Assembly (NCBI GenBank): GCA_028690215.1
Contig: JAQVBQ010000001.1
Coordinates: 1 to 64,000, forward strand
Direction: 5' to 3'
DNA: 64,000 nucleotides
Source: Bacteroidales bacterium
GTDB taxonomy: Bacteria; Bacteroidota; Bacteroidia; Bacteroidales; UBA932
Both the position numbers and the translations under genes were made by a program. The notes below the pieces were generated by a model, which did not search any database, was not told the DNA's origin, and saw nothing but the letters and a program-made list of their open reading frames with translations. Positions 41,501 to 51,051 of the stretch are shown in pieces (within the stretch, counting starts at the first letter, position 1; every line of letters begins with the position of its first letter).

Positions 41501-41671
41501 TTACTTGGCGTGAGAGCCGTCGCACCAAGGTTTATTGCCGGATTTGCCGCATCTGCATATATAGCAGTTACTTTTCTGCTCCTCCTTACCGTCAGGATGG
41601 ATTACCACAACTGTTCCCTCGACCTTGAGGGGACCGTTCTGGATTAACTTCAGTTTAACATCTGTACTCAT
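41501..41671 (-). CDS. small CDGSH iron-sulfur domain protein
   Basis: A 56-residue protein that contains the CDGSH/mitoNEET [2Fe-2S] signature: CYICRCGKSGNKPWCDGSH, with the C-x-C-x(n)-C-D-G-S-H ligands near residues 36-54. The three cysteines and one histidine fit the family exactly. Its N-terminal half (STDVKLKLIQNGPLKVEGTV) forms the usual beta strands. Small bacterial CDGSH proteins bind a redox-active, labile cluster; their role is unclear. It lies between the efflux operon and a divergent rRNA/tRNA methyltransferase gene. Confidence 0.9.
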   Translation of the reverse strand: MSTDVKLKLIQNGPLKVEGTVVVIHPDGKEEQKSNCYICRCGKSGNKPWCDGSHAK

Positions 41672-41701
41672 AGTCGTAGAAATTTTTTGAGGTTAAATCC
41701 C

Positions 41702-41709
41702 TATATTTG
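41702..41709 (+). promoter_or_regulatory. -7 promoter box of the SpoU-type methyltransferase gene
   Basis: TATATTTG is a perfect TAnnTTTG match, 18 bases before the ATG. No good -33 element was seen at normal spacing. Confidence 0.45.
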
Positions 41710-41726
41710 CAAATATAATAATAAAA

Positions 41727-42278
41727 ATGTTCAGAAAACTAAAAGTTTACGAACTAGGAAGGCTATCCGGAGAAGAATTTAAAAGTGCCCCTAAGAGCCC
41801 GATAGTTATAGTCTTAGACAATATACGAAGCCAACACAATATAGGAGCGGCATTCCGTACTGCAGACGCATTTGCGGCGGAAGAGATTATACTTTGCGGC
41901 ATTTGTGCCACCCCTCCTAATGCCGAGATTCATAAATCCGCACTTGGGGCAGAGGAGAGTGTTGAATGGAGGTATGAAGAGGATGCCGTAAAAGTTGTAA
42001 AGGGGCTGAAAGAGAAGGGTTATATAATACTTACAGCCGAACAGACAGAGAACTCCACATCGCTGGAAGACCTCAGGGTTGATTGTTCAAAAAAATATGC
42101 AATTGTGTTCGGGAATGAGGTAAAAGGTGTCCAACAGGAGGTTGCAGACCTTAGCGATATAGTTGTCGAGATACCACAGGAGGGTACGAAACACTCACTT
42201 AATGTCTCAGTGAGCATTGGAATTATTCTTTGGGAGCTTTTCAGTCAGATACGAGCTACAGCAAGAAAAACAGAGTGA
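41727..42278 (+). CDS. SpoU/TrmH-family RNA 2'-O-methyltransferase
   Basis: A 183-residue AdoMet-dependent methyltransferase of the SPOUT class that methylates ribose in tRNA or rRNA. Motif 1 reads IVLDNIRSQHNIGAAFRTAD near residues 28-47, motif 2 IVFGNEVKGV near 125, and motif 3 EIPQEGTKHSLNVSVSIGI near 150. The short length means it has only the catalytic domain, like TrmH/TrmL types; the substrate cannot be chosen from sequence. The 3' end overlaps the convergent NapH-like gene by 34 bases. Confidence 0.9.
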   Translation: MFRKLKVYELGRLSGEEFKSAPKSPIVIVLDNIRSQHNIGAAFRTADAFAAEEIILCGICATPPNAEIHKSALGAEESVEWRYEEDAVKVVKGLKEKGYIILTAEQTENSTSLEDLRVDCSKKYAIVFGNEVKGVQQEVADLSDIVVEIPQEGTKHSLNVSVSIGIILWELFSQIRATARKTE

Positions 42279-43231
42279 AGCGCGACTGTGATTATTATCC
42301 ATAACCTCTCCGAAACCTCGGGAGAGAGTCCTGCGAAACTGTATCCGAGCCCGTTATGGCGACAATAGTTGAGGCAATCGCCGCAATATGTACATGTCAT
42401 ACCCACCTTCCCGTTCTTAACAGCCGTATCATTCAAAGCCATATAGCTGCAGCCTTTTATGCAAGCATTACACTTGGTACAGTCAGAGGTGAATCTGAAC
42501 CTGAAAGGGGAGATATATTTAATATGACTGACAATTGTACCTATAGGGCAATAGTGGGTGCAATGGAACATTACCCCCTTTCTTAGTGAAATCAAAGATA
42601 TGACCAGAAGCCCTGCAACTCCGGTCAGAATAGCCAAAAGGGTCGTCGTTCCTGACGAGGCTCTTACAAATCTCAAAACCAGGGCAACTATAACTATTAT
42701 CAGTAATATTGAATATTTTACAACCGGGATAATCACTGATTTTCTATCTCTTTTACCTCGGCCGGCTCTTGAAGCAACTGCATCCAGAGAGCCGAAATAA
42801 CAGAGTTGGCTGCACCATGCTGGTCCTGCAATCAGAACGGTACTGAAGAAGATTATAATCATGAACCATGAGCTGAATCTATATAGCGGACCTGCAAGTA
42901 TGATTGCAGGAACAGGAACATGCAGCTTGCCTGTCAATAGGAAGAGAGAGTCGACACAAAGGCCCAATACCAACTGGGAGTAAAAGACGACTGTAAATAG
43001 TACCCAGGAATAGATCCTCCATTTGCTTCTGCGCTCTCTGAACTGCATATTGTACGAAAGAAGGATACTGTAAAGAGTGATAATGGTCACCTGTATCCAC
43101 CCCCCATTATGGATAAACCGCTCTGCAAGCAGTAGCGGTTTATCCGGGATGGCCTGAACAATCGTCAGAAGAGAAAATACGACTAAGCCGACGATTGCTG
43201 GTATTTGTATGTTCCGATTACTTATCAGCAC
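42245..43231 (-). CDS. NapH/CcoG-like membrane ferredoxin protein
   Basis: A 328-residue polytopic membrane protein with about seven hydrophobic segments. Cysteine pairs at membrane boundaries (AWCSQLCYFGSLD near residue 138 and HCTHYCPIG near 224) resemble NapH/NosR polyferredoxins. The C-terminus has two [4Fe-4S] motifs, CTKCNACIKGC near 246 and CTYCGDCLNYC near 272. It would move electrons at the membrane, possibly to or from the Rnf complex encoded upstream. The start codon is GTG at 43231, overlapping the metalloprotease gene by 14 bases. It is the last gene of the long minus-strand run. Confidence 0.82.
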   Translation of the reverse strand: MLISNRNIQIPAIVGLVVFSLLTIVQAIPDKPLLLAERFIHNGGWIQVTIITLYSILLSYNMQFRERRSKWRIYSWVLFTVVFYSQLVLGLCVDSLFLLTGKLHVPVPAIILAGPLYRFSSWFMIIIFFSTVLIAGPAWCSQLCYFGSLDAVASRAGRGKRDRKSVIIPVVKYSILLIIVIVALVLRFVRASSGTTTLLAILTGVAGLLVISLISLRKGVMFHCTHYCPIGTIVSHIKYISPFRFRFTSDCTKCNACIKGCSYMALNDTAVKNGKVGMTCTYCGDCLNYCRHNGLGYSFAGLSPEVSERLWIIITVALHSVFLAVARI

Positions 43232-45716
43232 TCAAAATTTTCTCCATATAGCGTGCCAGATATGCGTAGTGTGCGTCTGAGAGATAGTCACCTGTCTTGA
43301 TACCCTTTATATGTTTGAGGGTTTTGATTATCTGACTGTATGCAACGCCCGATGCCTCTGTCATATCCTTAGGATTTGAGGTGATTACAGGAGGACCGAA
43401 GAAAGAGAATGAATTGGCTCCTGTGAAAAGATCACAAAGGCCAATTACATATGCCTTCTGAAGTATCCTGTCGTATGAATCTGTGACTTTTTTCTTCCAT
43501 ACAACTTTGTCAAGAGAAGAGAACATATCCTCAGCAGTGTATGCAGCTTTACCATACTTTCTTTCAGCAGAGGTAAGGTTCATTATCACCCTTTTGCTTA
43601 GCATTGATCCTAAAGCAGCACTGTAAGCACGTTCAATATAGATTTCAGGGCGGCTGACAAATTTGTCCATATAATTATTCGGGATGAGCCAAACCGGAGC
43701 ATTCTCAAATAGATGCTTGTTAAGGAAATCCATTGCCTCCTGTTGTCTCTCCTTTTCTACAACTCTGTAAACATCACCCTCCATCTCAACAGTCTTAGGA
43801 TCTTCATATACACCACCTATCCATTTGGCAACATGACCGATATAGCGGCGGAACTGGTTGGCTACCTCGCCATGCATTGTCCTGAGATTGGTATAATCTT
43901 CATTTGGTTCTTTGGTCCACTCTGCAAGGCCATTCATCACAAACTTCAGGTTTTTGATTCCGAGCTCATTAGCCTTCATCTGGTTTTCACCTAGGTCTTC
44001 GCTCTGAAGTCTAGGATCATTCTGACTCGATTCAGTACCGAATAGGAAGTAAGGATTCTTTGTCTTCTCAATTATCCATTTATTGATCTTAGGAAGCTCG
44101 TTTTTAGGATTGTCAATCTCAGGGAATCTCCTGTAACCCCACTCTATAGCCCATAGGTCATAGTGGCTGATTCTAGGGAAAAGGAGGTTTCTGTCAATCT
44201 TGTCCTCTGGTTGTGCAACATAGTTGAACCTTGAGTAGTCCATGATTGATATTGTATGGCCGTTTTCCTTAAGGAATTCAGGGTCTCTGAGCTGCTCGAC
44301 TGTATAGTGGCTTGTGCCTCCGAAGTTGTGTCTAAGTCCGAGAGTATGTCCCACCTCATGAGATGAGACGAATCTTATAAGCTGTCCCATAAGTTCTGTG
44401 TCAAACTCCATCTTTCTTGCTGATGGGTCAACAGGACCGCACTGAAGCATGTACCAGTTCCTTACAAGGGACATTACATTGTGATACCAGTTTACATGGC
44501 TCTCGATAATCTCACCTGAACGAGGGTCGCTTACGTGAGGGCCGCTTGCATTAGGAGTCGCAGAGGCTTTGTATACAATTGCGCAATATCTTGCATCTTC
44601 CAGCGACCATGTCGAATCCTGCTCCTTTGTAGGGGCAACCTTTCCCATTATCGCATTCTTGAAGCCTGCTTTCTCGAAAGCGACCTGCCAGTCGTTCACA
44701 CCCTGTATAAGATATGGAACCCACTCCTTAGGGGTGGCAGGATCTATATAATAAATTATTGGTTTTGCAGGTTCAACAAGTTCGCCTCTCTTATACTTTT
44801 CAAGATCTTCAGGTTTTGGTTCAAGTCTGAAACGGGTTATAAGCGAAACTTTCTCAACACCTTGAGGATTCCTGTCAAAGTCAGTATAGTTCTCTGTAAA
44901 GTAACCTACCCTGCTGTCCGCATATCTTGCAACCATAGGAACCTTAGGAAGAAGTACAAATGAGTTGTTTATCTCGAATGTAGCATTATCCCCTCCGCTG
45001 GTTTTCTGATATGTCTTGACACTCTTAATCTCGGTATTTATCGGATATGTCCTGACAGCCGAGAGATAAGAGGTCTCCTTCTGGATACCACCCAACTTGA
45101 ATTCTGTTTTTGATCTCTTTGTGAAGAATAGCATCTCAGAGTCGCCATTGAAGAGGTCTGTTATATCAATTATATTATCTTTTTTGTCTTCAGATAGAGC
45201 CTTGATCTCAAATGATGCAGCTATCGGCTCTGTATTTGATTTTACAACCGATACAAACATAGAGCTGGAACTGTCTGAACGTTCTCTGTTTAAAACCTTC
45301 CTGAGGAAAATCTTGTTATTGGGTCCCTTTTCAAAACGGTAGACTCCCTGGTTAATCTGGTCCCCGGCATAACCCTCAAAATCTGTGCGTACTCCTGAAG
45401 CTCCAAGTGATATTCTTGTTACCATCATAAGGTCTCTTCCCAAGAGAGAATCATTGATGTTGATAAAGAATTTATTATCCTGATTGTAGACTGTTGTCAT
45501 ACCCTTCATTATATGGGCATCAGATTTAATAAACTTCTCAATTGTCTGAGGCGCTTTTTCAGGGCCCTTCTTTGTAGAGTCGGCAGCCGAAGTTTTTACC
45601 TCTGTCTGCTGTAGCTTTGCAATACTTCCCTTTGTTTTTTGGGCTGGAAGAGTGGTGCTCAGACACACAATAAGTGCGAATGTGAGCAGGGTTCTTAATG
45701 AAATGGTTTTTGACAT
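43218..45716 (-). CDS. zinc metalloprotease of the DUF5117/DUF4953 type
   Basis: An 832-residue exported protein with signal peptide (residues 1-25). The metzincin zinc signature HEVGHTLGLRH lies near residues 456-466, with the Met-turn expected around SIMDYSRFN near 493. Long flanking regions (DUF5117/5118-like N-terminal part, DUF4953 core) are typical of secreted proteases common in Bacteroidetes. It probably acts in the periplasm or at the cell surface. It lies 12 bases after the TPR gene, at the tail of the rnf genes. Confidence 0.9.
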   Translation of the reverse strand: MSKTISLRTLLTFALIVCLSTTLPAQKTKGSIAKLQQTEVKTSAADSTKKGPEKAPQTIEKFIKSDAHIMKGMTTVYNQDNKFFININDSLLGRDLMMVTRISLGASGVRTDFEGYAGDQINQGVYRFEKGPNNKIFLRKVLNRERSDSSSSMFVSVVKSNTEPIAASFEIKALSEDKKDNIIDITDLFNGDSEMLFFTKRSKTEFKLGGIQKETSYLSAVRTYPINTEIKSVKTYQKTSGGDNATFEINNSFVLLPKVPMVARYADSRVGYFTENYTDFDRNPQGVEKVSLITRFRLEPKPEDLEKYKRGELVEPAKPIIYYIDPATPKEWVPYLIQGVNDWQVAFEKAGFKNAIMGKVAPTKEQDSTWSLEDARYCAIVYKASATPNASGPHVSDPRSGEIIESHVNWYHNVMSLVRNWYMLQCGPVDPSARKMEFDTELMGQLIRFVSSHEVGHTLGLRHNFGGTSHYTVEQLRDPEFLKENGHTISIMDYSRFNYVAQPEDKIDRNLLFPRISHYDLWAIEWGYRRFPEIDNPKNELPKINKWIIEKTKNPYFLFGTESSQNDPRLQSEDLGENQMKANELGIKNLKFVMNGLAEWTKEPNEDYTNLRTMHGEVANQFRRYIGHVAKWIGGVYEDPKTVEMEGDVYRVVEKERQQEAMDFLNKHLFENAPVWLIPNNYMDKFVSRPEIYIERAYSAALGSMLSKRVIMNLTSAERKYGKAAYTAEDMFSSLDKVVWKKKVTDSYDRILQKAYVIGLCDLFTGANSFSFFGPPVITSNPKDMTEASGVAYSQIIKTLKHIKGIKTGDYLSDAHYAYLARYMEKILSADK

Positions 45717-45728
45717 AATATTATTTTA

Positions 45729-46004
45729 TCAGGGATTCATCAGATCTGTATTCTGAAAACTCAGAATTTCATAGATAGAGTCGATAGCATAGGCTGCAGG
45801 GCCTGTCGGATTGAGGAATTTTGCTTTGTTAAGGGCGTTTATGGCCTCTCCCCACAATTGTTCTCTTCTTAACAATCCGCCTAACATATACCAAGCGGTG
45901 TCGTTTTCAGGTTCTCTCTCCAGGAATTCCAGCAACTCTTCGTGTGCCTTCTGGAGGCTTCCCTCTCTGAGGGTTTGTTCAATTTCGAGCAAACTCTTTT
46001 TCAT
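45729..46004 (-). CDS. small tetratricopeptide-repeat protein
   Basis: A 91-residue soluble protein of about two TPR units: QKAHEELLEFLEREPENDTA (near residues 18-37) and AWYMLGGLLRREQLWGEAIN (near 37-56), followed by ALNKAKFLNPTGPAAYAIDS. It has no signal peptide. It probably serves as a protein-interaction partner. It is encoded 20 bases after rnfA and 12 bases before the metalloprotease gene, and it could assist assembly of the complex, which is an inference from position only. Confidence 0.8.
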   Translation of the reverse strand: MKKSLLEIEQTLREGSLQKAHEELLEFLEREPENDTAWYMLGGLLRREQLWGEAINALNKAKFLNPTGPAAYAIDSIYEILSFQNTDLMNP

Positions 46005-46024
46005 AACTTGAATTTTTAGGGCAA

Positions 46025-46624
46025 CTATACCAACCCTGCAAAACCCATAAATGCAAGGGCAAGTATACCTGCGGTAATAAGTGCTATCGGTGTACCTTTG
46101 AAAGCCTTGGGAACATTGTTCAGTTCCAATTGTTCCCTCAGACCGGCAAAGAGTACCATTGCTAAACCAAATCCAACTGCACTGGCTGTTGAATAAACTA
46201 CAGCCTCAGCTAAATTTAACATATGCGGGTCTCCACCAAATGCGAATTCCTTTGAAACAACAATGATTGCAAGACCCAACACACAACAGTTGGTTGTAAT
46301 TAACGGAAGAAATATACCTAATGCCTGATACAAAGAGGGGCTGATTTTTTTGAGAATTATCTCAACCATCTGTACAAGAGCTGCAATAACAAGGATAAAC
46401 GCCACTGTCTGCATGAACTCAATGCCAAGGGGAATCAGAACATAGTATTGAAGAAGGTATGTTACAAGAGTAGATAGTGCTATTACAAATACCACAGCTC
46501 CGGACATTCCGGCAGCTGTGCTGATTTTATTAGATACACCCAGGAAAGGGCATATACCCAGAAATTGCGATAGTAGTACGTTGTTAACGAATACGGCAGC
46601 TATTATTATAATTATGTATTCCAT
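46025..46624 (-). CDS. rnfA: Rnf complex subunit A
   Basis: A 199-residue integral membrane protein with six hydrophobic segments, homologous to RnfA/NqrE. Family segments include [19 protein letters not shown] near residues 13-31 and [18 protein letters not shown] near 106-123. The conserved cysteines C25 and C113-C114 region are the half-membrane iron-sulfur ligands shared with RnfE. It is the last rnf gene, five bases after rnfE. Confidence 0.95.
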   Translation of the reverse strand: MEYIIIIIAAVFVNNVLLSQFLGICPFLGVSNKISTAAGMSGAVVFVIALSTLVTYLLQYYVLIPLGIEFMQTVAFILVIAALVQMVEIILKKISPSLYQALGIFLPLITTNCCVLGLAIIVVSKEFAFGGDPHMLNLAEAVVYSTASAVGFGLAMVLFAGLREQLELNNVPKAFKGTPIALITAGILALAFMGFAGLV

Positions 46625-46629
46625 ACTCT

Positions 46630-47223
46630 TTACTTATCTGTGAATTTTGATTTGTACATATTAAACAGGACCATCAGGTATCCAAGAACCATAAAGGCTC
46701 CCGGTGCCAGGACAAAAGCAAGCATTCCGTCACCATCTATCAGTTTAAAACCGAATATTGACGCTGTACCCAGAAGCTCTCTGACAGCTCCTAAAACAGT
46801 AAGTGACAATGTAAAACCGAGCCCGATACCAATGCCGTCCAGTGCAGAATCCAAGACTGTATTCTTTGAGGCAAAAGCCTCCGCCCTTCCTAAAACTATA
46901 CAGTTAACAACTATAAGAGGTATGAATATTCCCAATGTCTGGTAAAGCCCCGGTGTATAGGCTTGCATCAACAGTTGAAGTACTGTGACGACAGCGGCAA
47001 TAAGTACAATGTATACAGGAATCCTTACCTTGTCAGGAACCTGTTTGGCAACAAGTGAAATCAGCACGTTTGAGAAGATCAGGACGAAAGTTGTAGCCAC
47101 TCCCATACCTAATCCGTTTATTGCCGAGGTTGTAGTCGCAAGTGTAGGGCACATACCCAGCACTAAAACGAATGTAGGATTGTCTTTTACAAATCCTTTT
47201 GTTATAAGGCTTAACTTACTCAT
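46630..47223 (-). CDS. rnfE: Rnf complex subunit E
   Basis: A 197-residue membrane protein, paralogue of RnfA with inverted topology. Family segments are [20 protein letters not shown] near residues 15-34 and [20 protein letters not shown] near 101-120, each containing the conserved cysteine of the RnfA/E cluster. It overlaps rnfG by eight bases and is part of the Na+/H+-pumping ferredoxin:NAD+ oxidoreductase. Confidence 0.95.
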   Translation of the reverse strand: MSKLSLITKGFVKDNPTFVLVLGMCPTLATTTSAINGLGMGVATTFVLIFSNVLISLVAKQVPDKVRIPVYIVLIAAVVTVLQLLMQAYTPGLYQTLGIFIPLIVVNCIVLGRAEAFASKNTVLDSALDGIGIGLGFTLSLTVLGAVRELLGTASIFGFKLIDGDGMLAFVLAPGAFMVLGYLMVLFNMYKSKFTDK

Positions 47224-47818
47224 TTACTGCCTCCTTTTCTGTTTTGTCTGCCACACATAGTTTAAATACCTCGTATGCAGAGGTCATTGCTCCGCAAAAA
47301 GCTCTTGAAGATATAGTCGAAGCTGTGATTGCATCAACATCTCCTCCGTCTTTCTTAACCAAGAGTTTGAAATCAGCTGGATTCTTCCCGTTAAACTGAA
47401 GGCTGAAATCGCTTTTTCCTGCAACCATCTTGTCTCCCAGACCAGGAGTTTCGGAGTGGTTGAGTACAACTGTATTTATTATTGTACCGTCCATGCTGAA
47501 ACCTACCATCAGAGTTACTCTTCCGCCAAATCCGGCATTTGAGAATGTCTCTATTGCATAGCCAATTGTCTCTCCTCCCTTAACGGCGGGATATACTTTA
47601 TATTGAGAGCCGTTGTACTCTTTTGTGAAAGCCTCTCCGTTAGGGTCGTTGTCAAAAGGTGGAACCACACCGGCTATGGATTGGTTTATCTTTGCCAGCT
47701 GTGCAGCCTCAATCGGCTCTTTTGTCAGAACATATGCCCCGCCCAGCAGAGCAGATGATGCAAGACAGATAAGTGTAAGCACCATCACCATATTCTTTAA
47801 TGTAGACTCTCTAGCCAT
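47216..47818 (-). CDS. rnfG: Rnf complex subunit G (FMN-binding)
   Basis: A 200-residue protein with one N-terminal membrane segment (residues 8-30) and a periplasmic FMN-binding domain. The NHSETPGLGDKM stretch near residues 123-134 is typical. The covalent FMN attachment site lies in AITASTISSRA near 164-174, a variant of the usual SGATxTS. Overlaps by eight bases on both sides (rnfD and rnfE) show tight coupling. Confidence 0.93.
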   Translation of the reverse strand: MARESTLKNMVMVLTLICLASSALLGGAYVLTKEPIEAAQLAKINQSIAGVVPPFDNDPNGEAFTKEYNGSQYKVYPAVKGGETIGYAIETFSNAGFGGRVTLMVGFSMDGTIINTVVLNHSETPGLGDKMVAGKSDFSLQFNGKNPADFKLLVKKDGGDVDAITASTISSRAFCGAMTSAYEVFKLCVADKTEKEAVNE

Positions 47819-48812
47819 TCTTTACCTCCTTTCCGAAATATGCCGGTTTCATGAACTTGTTGATCAGTGGTACAAAAGCATTCATAATAAGGATTGCGAA
47901 CGATATTCCCTCAGGATATGATCCGAAGTACCTTATCAGGACTGTGATTATTCCTATTCCCACTCCATATAGTATCATACCTTTCTTGCTCATAGGAGAT
48001 GTCACATAGTCTGTGGCCATAAATATGGAGCCTAACAATATACCTCCTGAGAGGATATTAAAGAGAGGATCTGTGTACTGTTCCGGATTGACAACCCAGA
48101 AGATACCTGTGAATAGTGCTACTGTAATTATGATTGAAAGAGGAATATGTACTGAAATCACCCTTCTGTATAGAAGATATGCAAAACCTATTAGTAGTGC
48201 CAGTGCCGATACCTCGCCGACAGAGCCTCCTATCTTACTGAAGAGCATCTGCATATAAGAGAAATTGTGTGTCTGGAATATCTGTTCCAATGACAAGCCT
48301 TGTGCAAGTCCCTCTTTTACAATTGAAAGGGCTGTTGCCCCTGAGGAGGCATCTATACCCTCCCTGAACCATGATGCCGGTATTGTCCAATCCGTCATTA
48401 GCACCGGAAAGGATACCAGGAGGAATACTCGGCCGACAAGCGCAGGATTGAATAGATTCTGGCCAAGCCCGCCGAATGTAAGTTTGGCAACACCTATGGC
48501 AACTATTGAGCCGATAAGCATAAGCCACCATGGTGAGTTTGGAGGCAGGTTCAGTGCCAAAAGCAATCCTGTTACCGCTGCCGAATAATCACCAATTGTA
48601 ACAGTACACTTTATTAGATATCTCTGAATTACATATTCAACTGCAACACATGTCACAACTCCGACAAGGGCCAGTTTTATTGCCGAGAATCCGAAGAAAT
48701 ATATGGATACCAACAATGAGGGCACCAGGGCGATGATGACATCTCTCATAAGGCTCTTGGTGGTCTGTGGACCATGTATGTGGGGAGCCGGAGATACAAG
48801 TAATTTTTTCAT
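47811..48812 (-). CDS. rnfD: Rnf complex subunit D
   Basis: A 333-residue membrane subunit with about nine hydrophobic segments and covalently bound FMN. The attachment motif SGATALS lies near residues 157-163, and GLGQNLFNPALVGRVFLLVS near 118 is a family signature. It lies 33 bases after rnfC. It carries electrons in the membrane part of the ion-pumping complex. Confidence 0.95.
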   Translation of the reverse strand: MKKLLVSPAPHIHGPQTTKSLMRDVIIALVPSLLVSIYFFGFSAIKLALVGVVTCVAVEYVIQRYLIKCTVTIGDYSAAVTGLLLALNLPPNSPWWLMLIGSIVAIGVAKLTFGGLGQNLFNPALVGRVFLLVSFPVLMTDWTIPASWFREGIDASSGATALSIVKEGLAQGLSLEQIFQTHNFSYMQMLFSKIGGSVGEVSALALLIGFAYLLYRRVISVHIPLSIIITVALFTGIFWVVNPEQYTDPLFNILSGGILLGSIFMATDYVTSPMSKKGMILYGVGIGIITVLIRYFGSYPEGISFAILIMNAFVPLINKFMKPAYFGKEVKNG

Positions 48813-48845
48813 CCGTAAATTATTAAATTATCCAATCCTTATTCT

Positions 48846-50183
48846 CTACTTTTTTGGCCTGCTTCTCATGATTTTCAAGACTTTAGCCTTGGAAAGCCTT
48901 ATGGTGTCCAGTAATGGAATGTTTGCAGGACATGAATAGAGGCAACATCCGCACTCAATACAATCCTGAACCATGTTCTCCTCCAGCTCCTCCATCCTGT
49001 CGGCTCTTGCCAGTCTGTTGAGCAGATATGGCTGTAACCCCATCGGACAAGCTTCGACACACTTTGCACACCTGATACAGTTTCTTTCGTGACCTCTCTT
49101 TGTCTCCTCTTCTGTCAGCAAAAGAAGGCCGGAAGTACTTTTTACAGATGCGGCATCCATACAGGCAACAGCTTTTCCCATCATCGGACCTCCGCTGATA
49201 AGCTTGACTGCATCTTTCGGGAATCCGCCGATTGCAAACATCATTGTATCAAATGTTGTCCCCACTCTGAGCCTGAAGTTACGCTGTTCAGTCATACATT
49301 TTCCTGTAACTGTGACTATTCCGTCAATAAGAGGTTTGTTTTTCTGAACTGCTTCATATACTGCAAGTGCTGTTCCAACATTCTGGACAACAGCGCCGGT
49401 ATCTATAGGCAAACCCATTGAAGGTACCCTTCTTCCGGTTATTGCATCAATAAGCTGCTTCTCACCTCCTTGCGGATATCTCTTTTTCAATGATACAATC
49501 TTTATATCGGGATAGCCTTTCTCAGCAATGCTTTTCATGCTCTTTACAGCCTTTGGCTTATTCTCCTCTATGCCCACATAAGCCTTTGACACACCAAGAG
49601 CCTTCATCATGATTCTCACACCGATGAGTATCTCTTCAGGATTTTCCAACATTATCCTATAGTCTGATGTAAGATATGGCTCACACTCGGAACCGTTTAT
49701 AAGCAGCACATCAGCCACCTTACCCGGAGGAGGGGTCAGCTTAATATGTGTCGGGAAGGCCGCTCCGCCCAGACCAACAACGCCGCACTCTGCTATTCTC
49801 TTTATTATCTCCTCTTTCCCGAGTTTGATATCCCGGACAATCTCATTGCTTCTGTCAATAGTCTCAATCCATTCGTCCCCTTCAACATCTACAACTACAT
49901 GTTGAACCGGATTCCCGGCAAGGTCAGGTAACATCTCAACTGATCTTACTGTTCCTGATACAGATGAGTGAATATTACCGGAGATGAAACCGGAAGCCTT
50001 TGCTATCAACTGCCCTACCTTAACTTTGTCACCTTTAGCCACTATTGGTTCAGCCGGTGCACCAAGATGCTGCGACATAGAAATATATGCTGTCTCCACC
50101 AACGGGAAGTTCTCTATAGCCGCATCTTTGGATATTTTATTGTCGTGAGGATGAATTCCTCCTATTGAAAATGTTTTGCTCAT
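48846..50183 (-). CDS. rnfC: Rnf complex subunit C (NADH-binding)
   Basis: A 445-residue peripheral subunit that binds NADH and FMN. It has a biotin/lipoyl-like N-terminal segment, a NuoF-like domain (GLGGAAFPTHIKL near 136, LINGSECEPYLTSD near 158), a SLBB domain, and two C-terminal [4Fe-4S] motifs (CIRCAKCVEACP and CIECGCCLYSCP near residues 370-425). This compact length is normal outside gammaproteobacteria, where long Ala/Lys-rich tails are added. It lies ten bases after rnfB. Confidence 0.95.
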   Translation of the reverse strand: MSKTFSIGGIHPHDNKISKDAAIENFPLVETAYISMSQHLGAPAEPIVAKGDKVKVGQLIAKASGFISGNIHSSVSGTVRSVEMLPDLAGNPVQHVVVDVEGDEWIETIDRSNEIVRDIKLGKEEIIKRIAECGVVGLGGAAFPTHIKLTPPPGKVADVLLINGSECEPYLTSDYRIMLENPEEILIGVRIMMKALGVSKAYVGIEENKPKAVKSMKSIAEKGYPDIKIVSLKKRYPQGGEKQLIDAITGRRVPSMGLPIDTGAVVQNVGTALAVYEAVQKNKPLIDGIVTVTGKCMTEQRNFRLRVGTTFDTMMFAIGGFPKDAVKLISGGPMMGKAVACMDAASVKSTSGLLLLTEEETKRGHERNCIRCAKCVEACPMGLQPYLLNRLARADRMEELEENMVQDCIECGCCLYSCPANIPLLDTIRLSKAKVLKIMRSRPKK

Positions 50184-50193
50184 ATCCTCTCAA

Positions 50194-51051
50194 TTACTGT
50201 TCAACCAATGGAGAATCCTCCTTTTTTGGAACCCTTACAGGGAAGTTAACCTCCCATATGGCATGTGTCGGGCACTCGACTACACATTTACGGCAAAGCT
50301 TACATTTATTATAGTCTATGTAAGCAAGGTTGGATGTTATGGTAATTGCATCGTAGGCACAAACCTTCTGACACTTTGTACATCCAATACATGCAACCGC
50401 ACAAGCCTTCTTGGCAACCCCGCCTTTATCTTTATTCACACAGGACACAAAAATTCGCCTGCTCTTTATACCCTTATTTCTCAGTTCTATTATCATCTTA
50501 GGGCAAGCCTTCACACAAGCCCCGCATGCAGTACATTTATTCTCGTCAACCTCAGGAAGACCTGTCCTCGGATCCATTTTAATTGCATCAAACTGACAAG
50601 AGAGTACACAATCACCGTGACCAAGGCATCCATACTTACATGCCGTATCACCCGAGTAGAACGAAGCCATCACTGCACATGATGAAAAACCATCATAGTT
50701 ATTTGTTTTGGGTCTGTTATCGCAGTTCCCGTTACATCTCACAACTGCCACCTGAGGGGTCTTTTCTGCCACCTCCATACCGAGATACTTTGCAACCTGC
50801 TTCATAACCTCATTTCCACCTACCGGGCAGAAATTCTTTTCAAGGTTTTCAGCTTTAACACATGATTCTGCAAAAGCCCTGCAGCCGGCAAAACCGCAAC
50901 CTCCGCAGTTGGCACCGGGGAGAATTGCCTGAACATCGTCAATCCTTGGGTCTTCCTCAACCTTAAACTTCTGGGCGACGAAATAGAGTATCAGCGCCAG
51001 AAGGATGCCGAGAATACTTAAGGACAAGATCGTAAACAATACAGTATTCAT
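50194..51051 (-). CDS. rnfB: Rnf complex subunit B (ferredoxin-like)
   Basis: A 285-residue electron-entry subunit that accepts electrons from ferredoxin. N-terminal membrane anchor (residues 5-25), then the Fe-S motif GANCGGCGFAGCRAFAE near 46-62, followed by several [4Fe-4S] motifs: CKYGCLGHGDC, CTACGACVKACP, CIGCTKCQKVC and CKLCRKCVVECP. The multi-cluster arrangement exceeds that of the E. coli protein and is typical of anaerobes. It shares one base with the stop of the RseC-like gene. Confidence 0.95.
   Translation of the reverse strand: MNTVLFTILSLSILGILLALILYFVAQKFKVEEDPRIDDVQAILPGANCGGCGFAGCRAFAESCVKAENLEKNFCPVGGNEVMKQVAKYLGMEVAEKTPQVAVVRCNGNCDNRPKTNNYDGFSSCAVMASFYSGDTACKYGCLGHGDCVLSCQFDAIKMDPRTGLPEVDENKCTACGACVKACPKMIIELRNKGIKSRRIFVSCVNKDKGGVAKKACAVACIGCTKCQKVCAYDAITITSNLAYIDYNKCKLCRKCVVECPTHAIWEVNFPVRVPKKEDSPLVEQ

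Noticed and set aside
41447-41647. Plus-strand open frame opposite the CDGSH gene
   Set aside because: The minus strand here encodes a complete CDGSH signature, so the plus-strand frame is a shadow.
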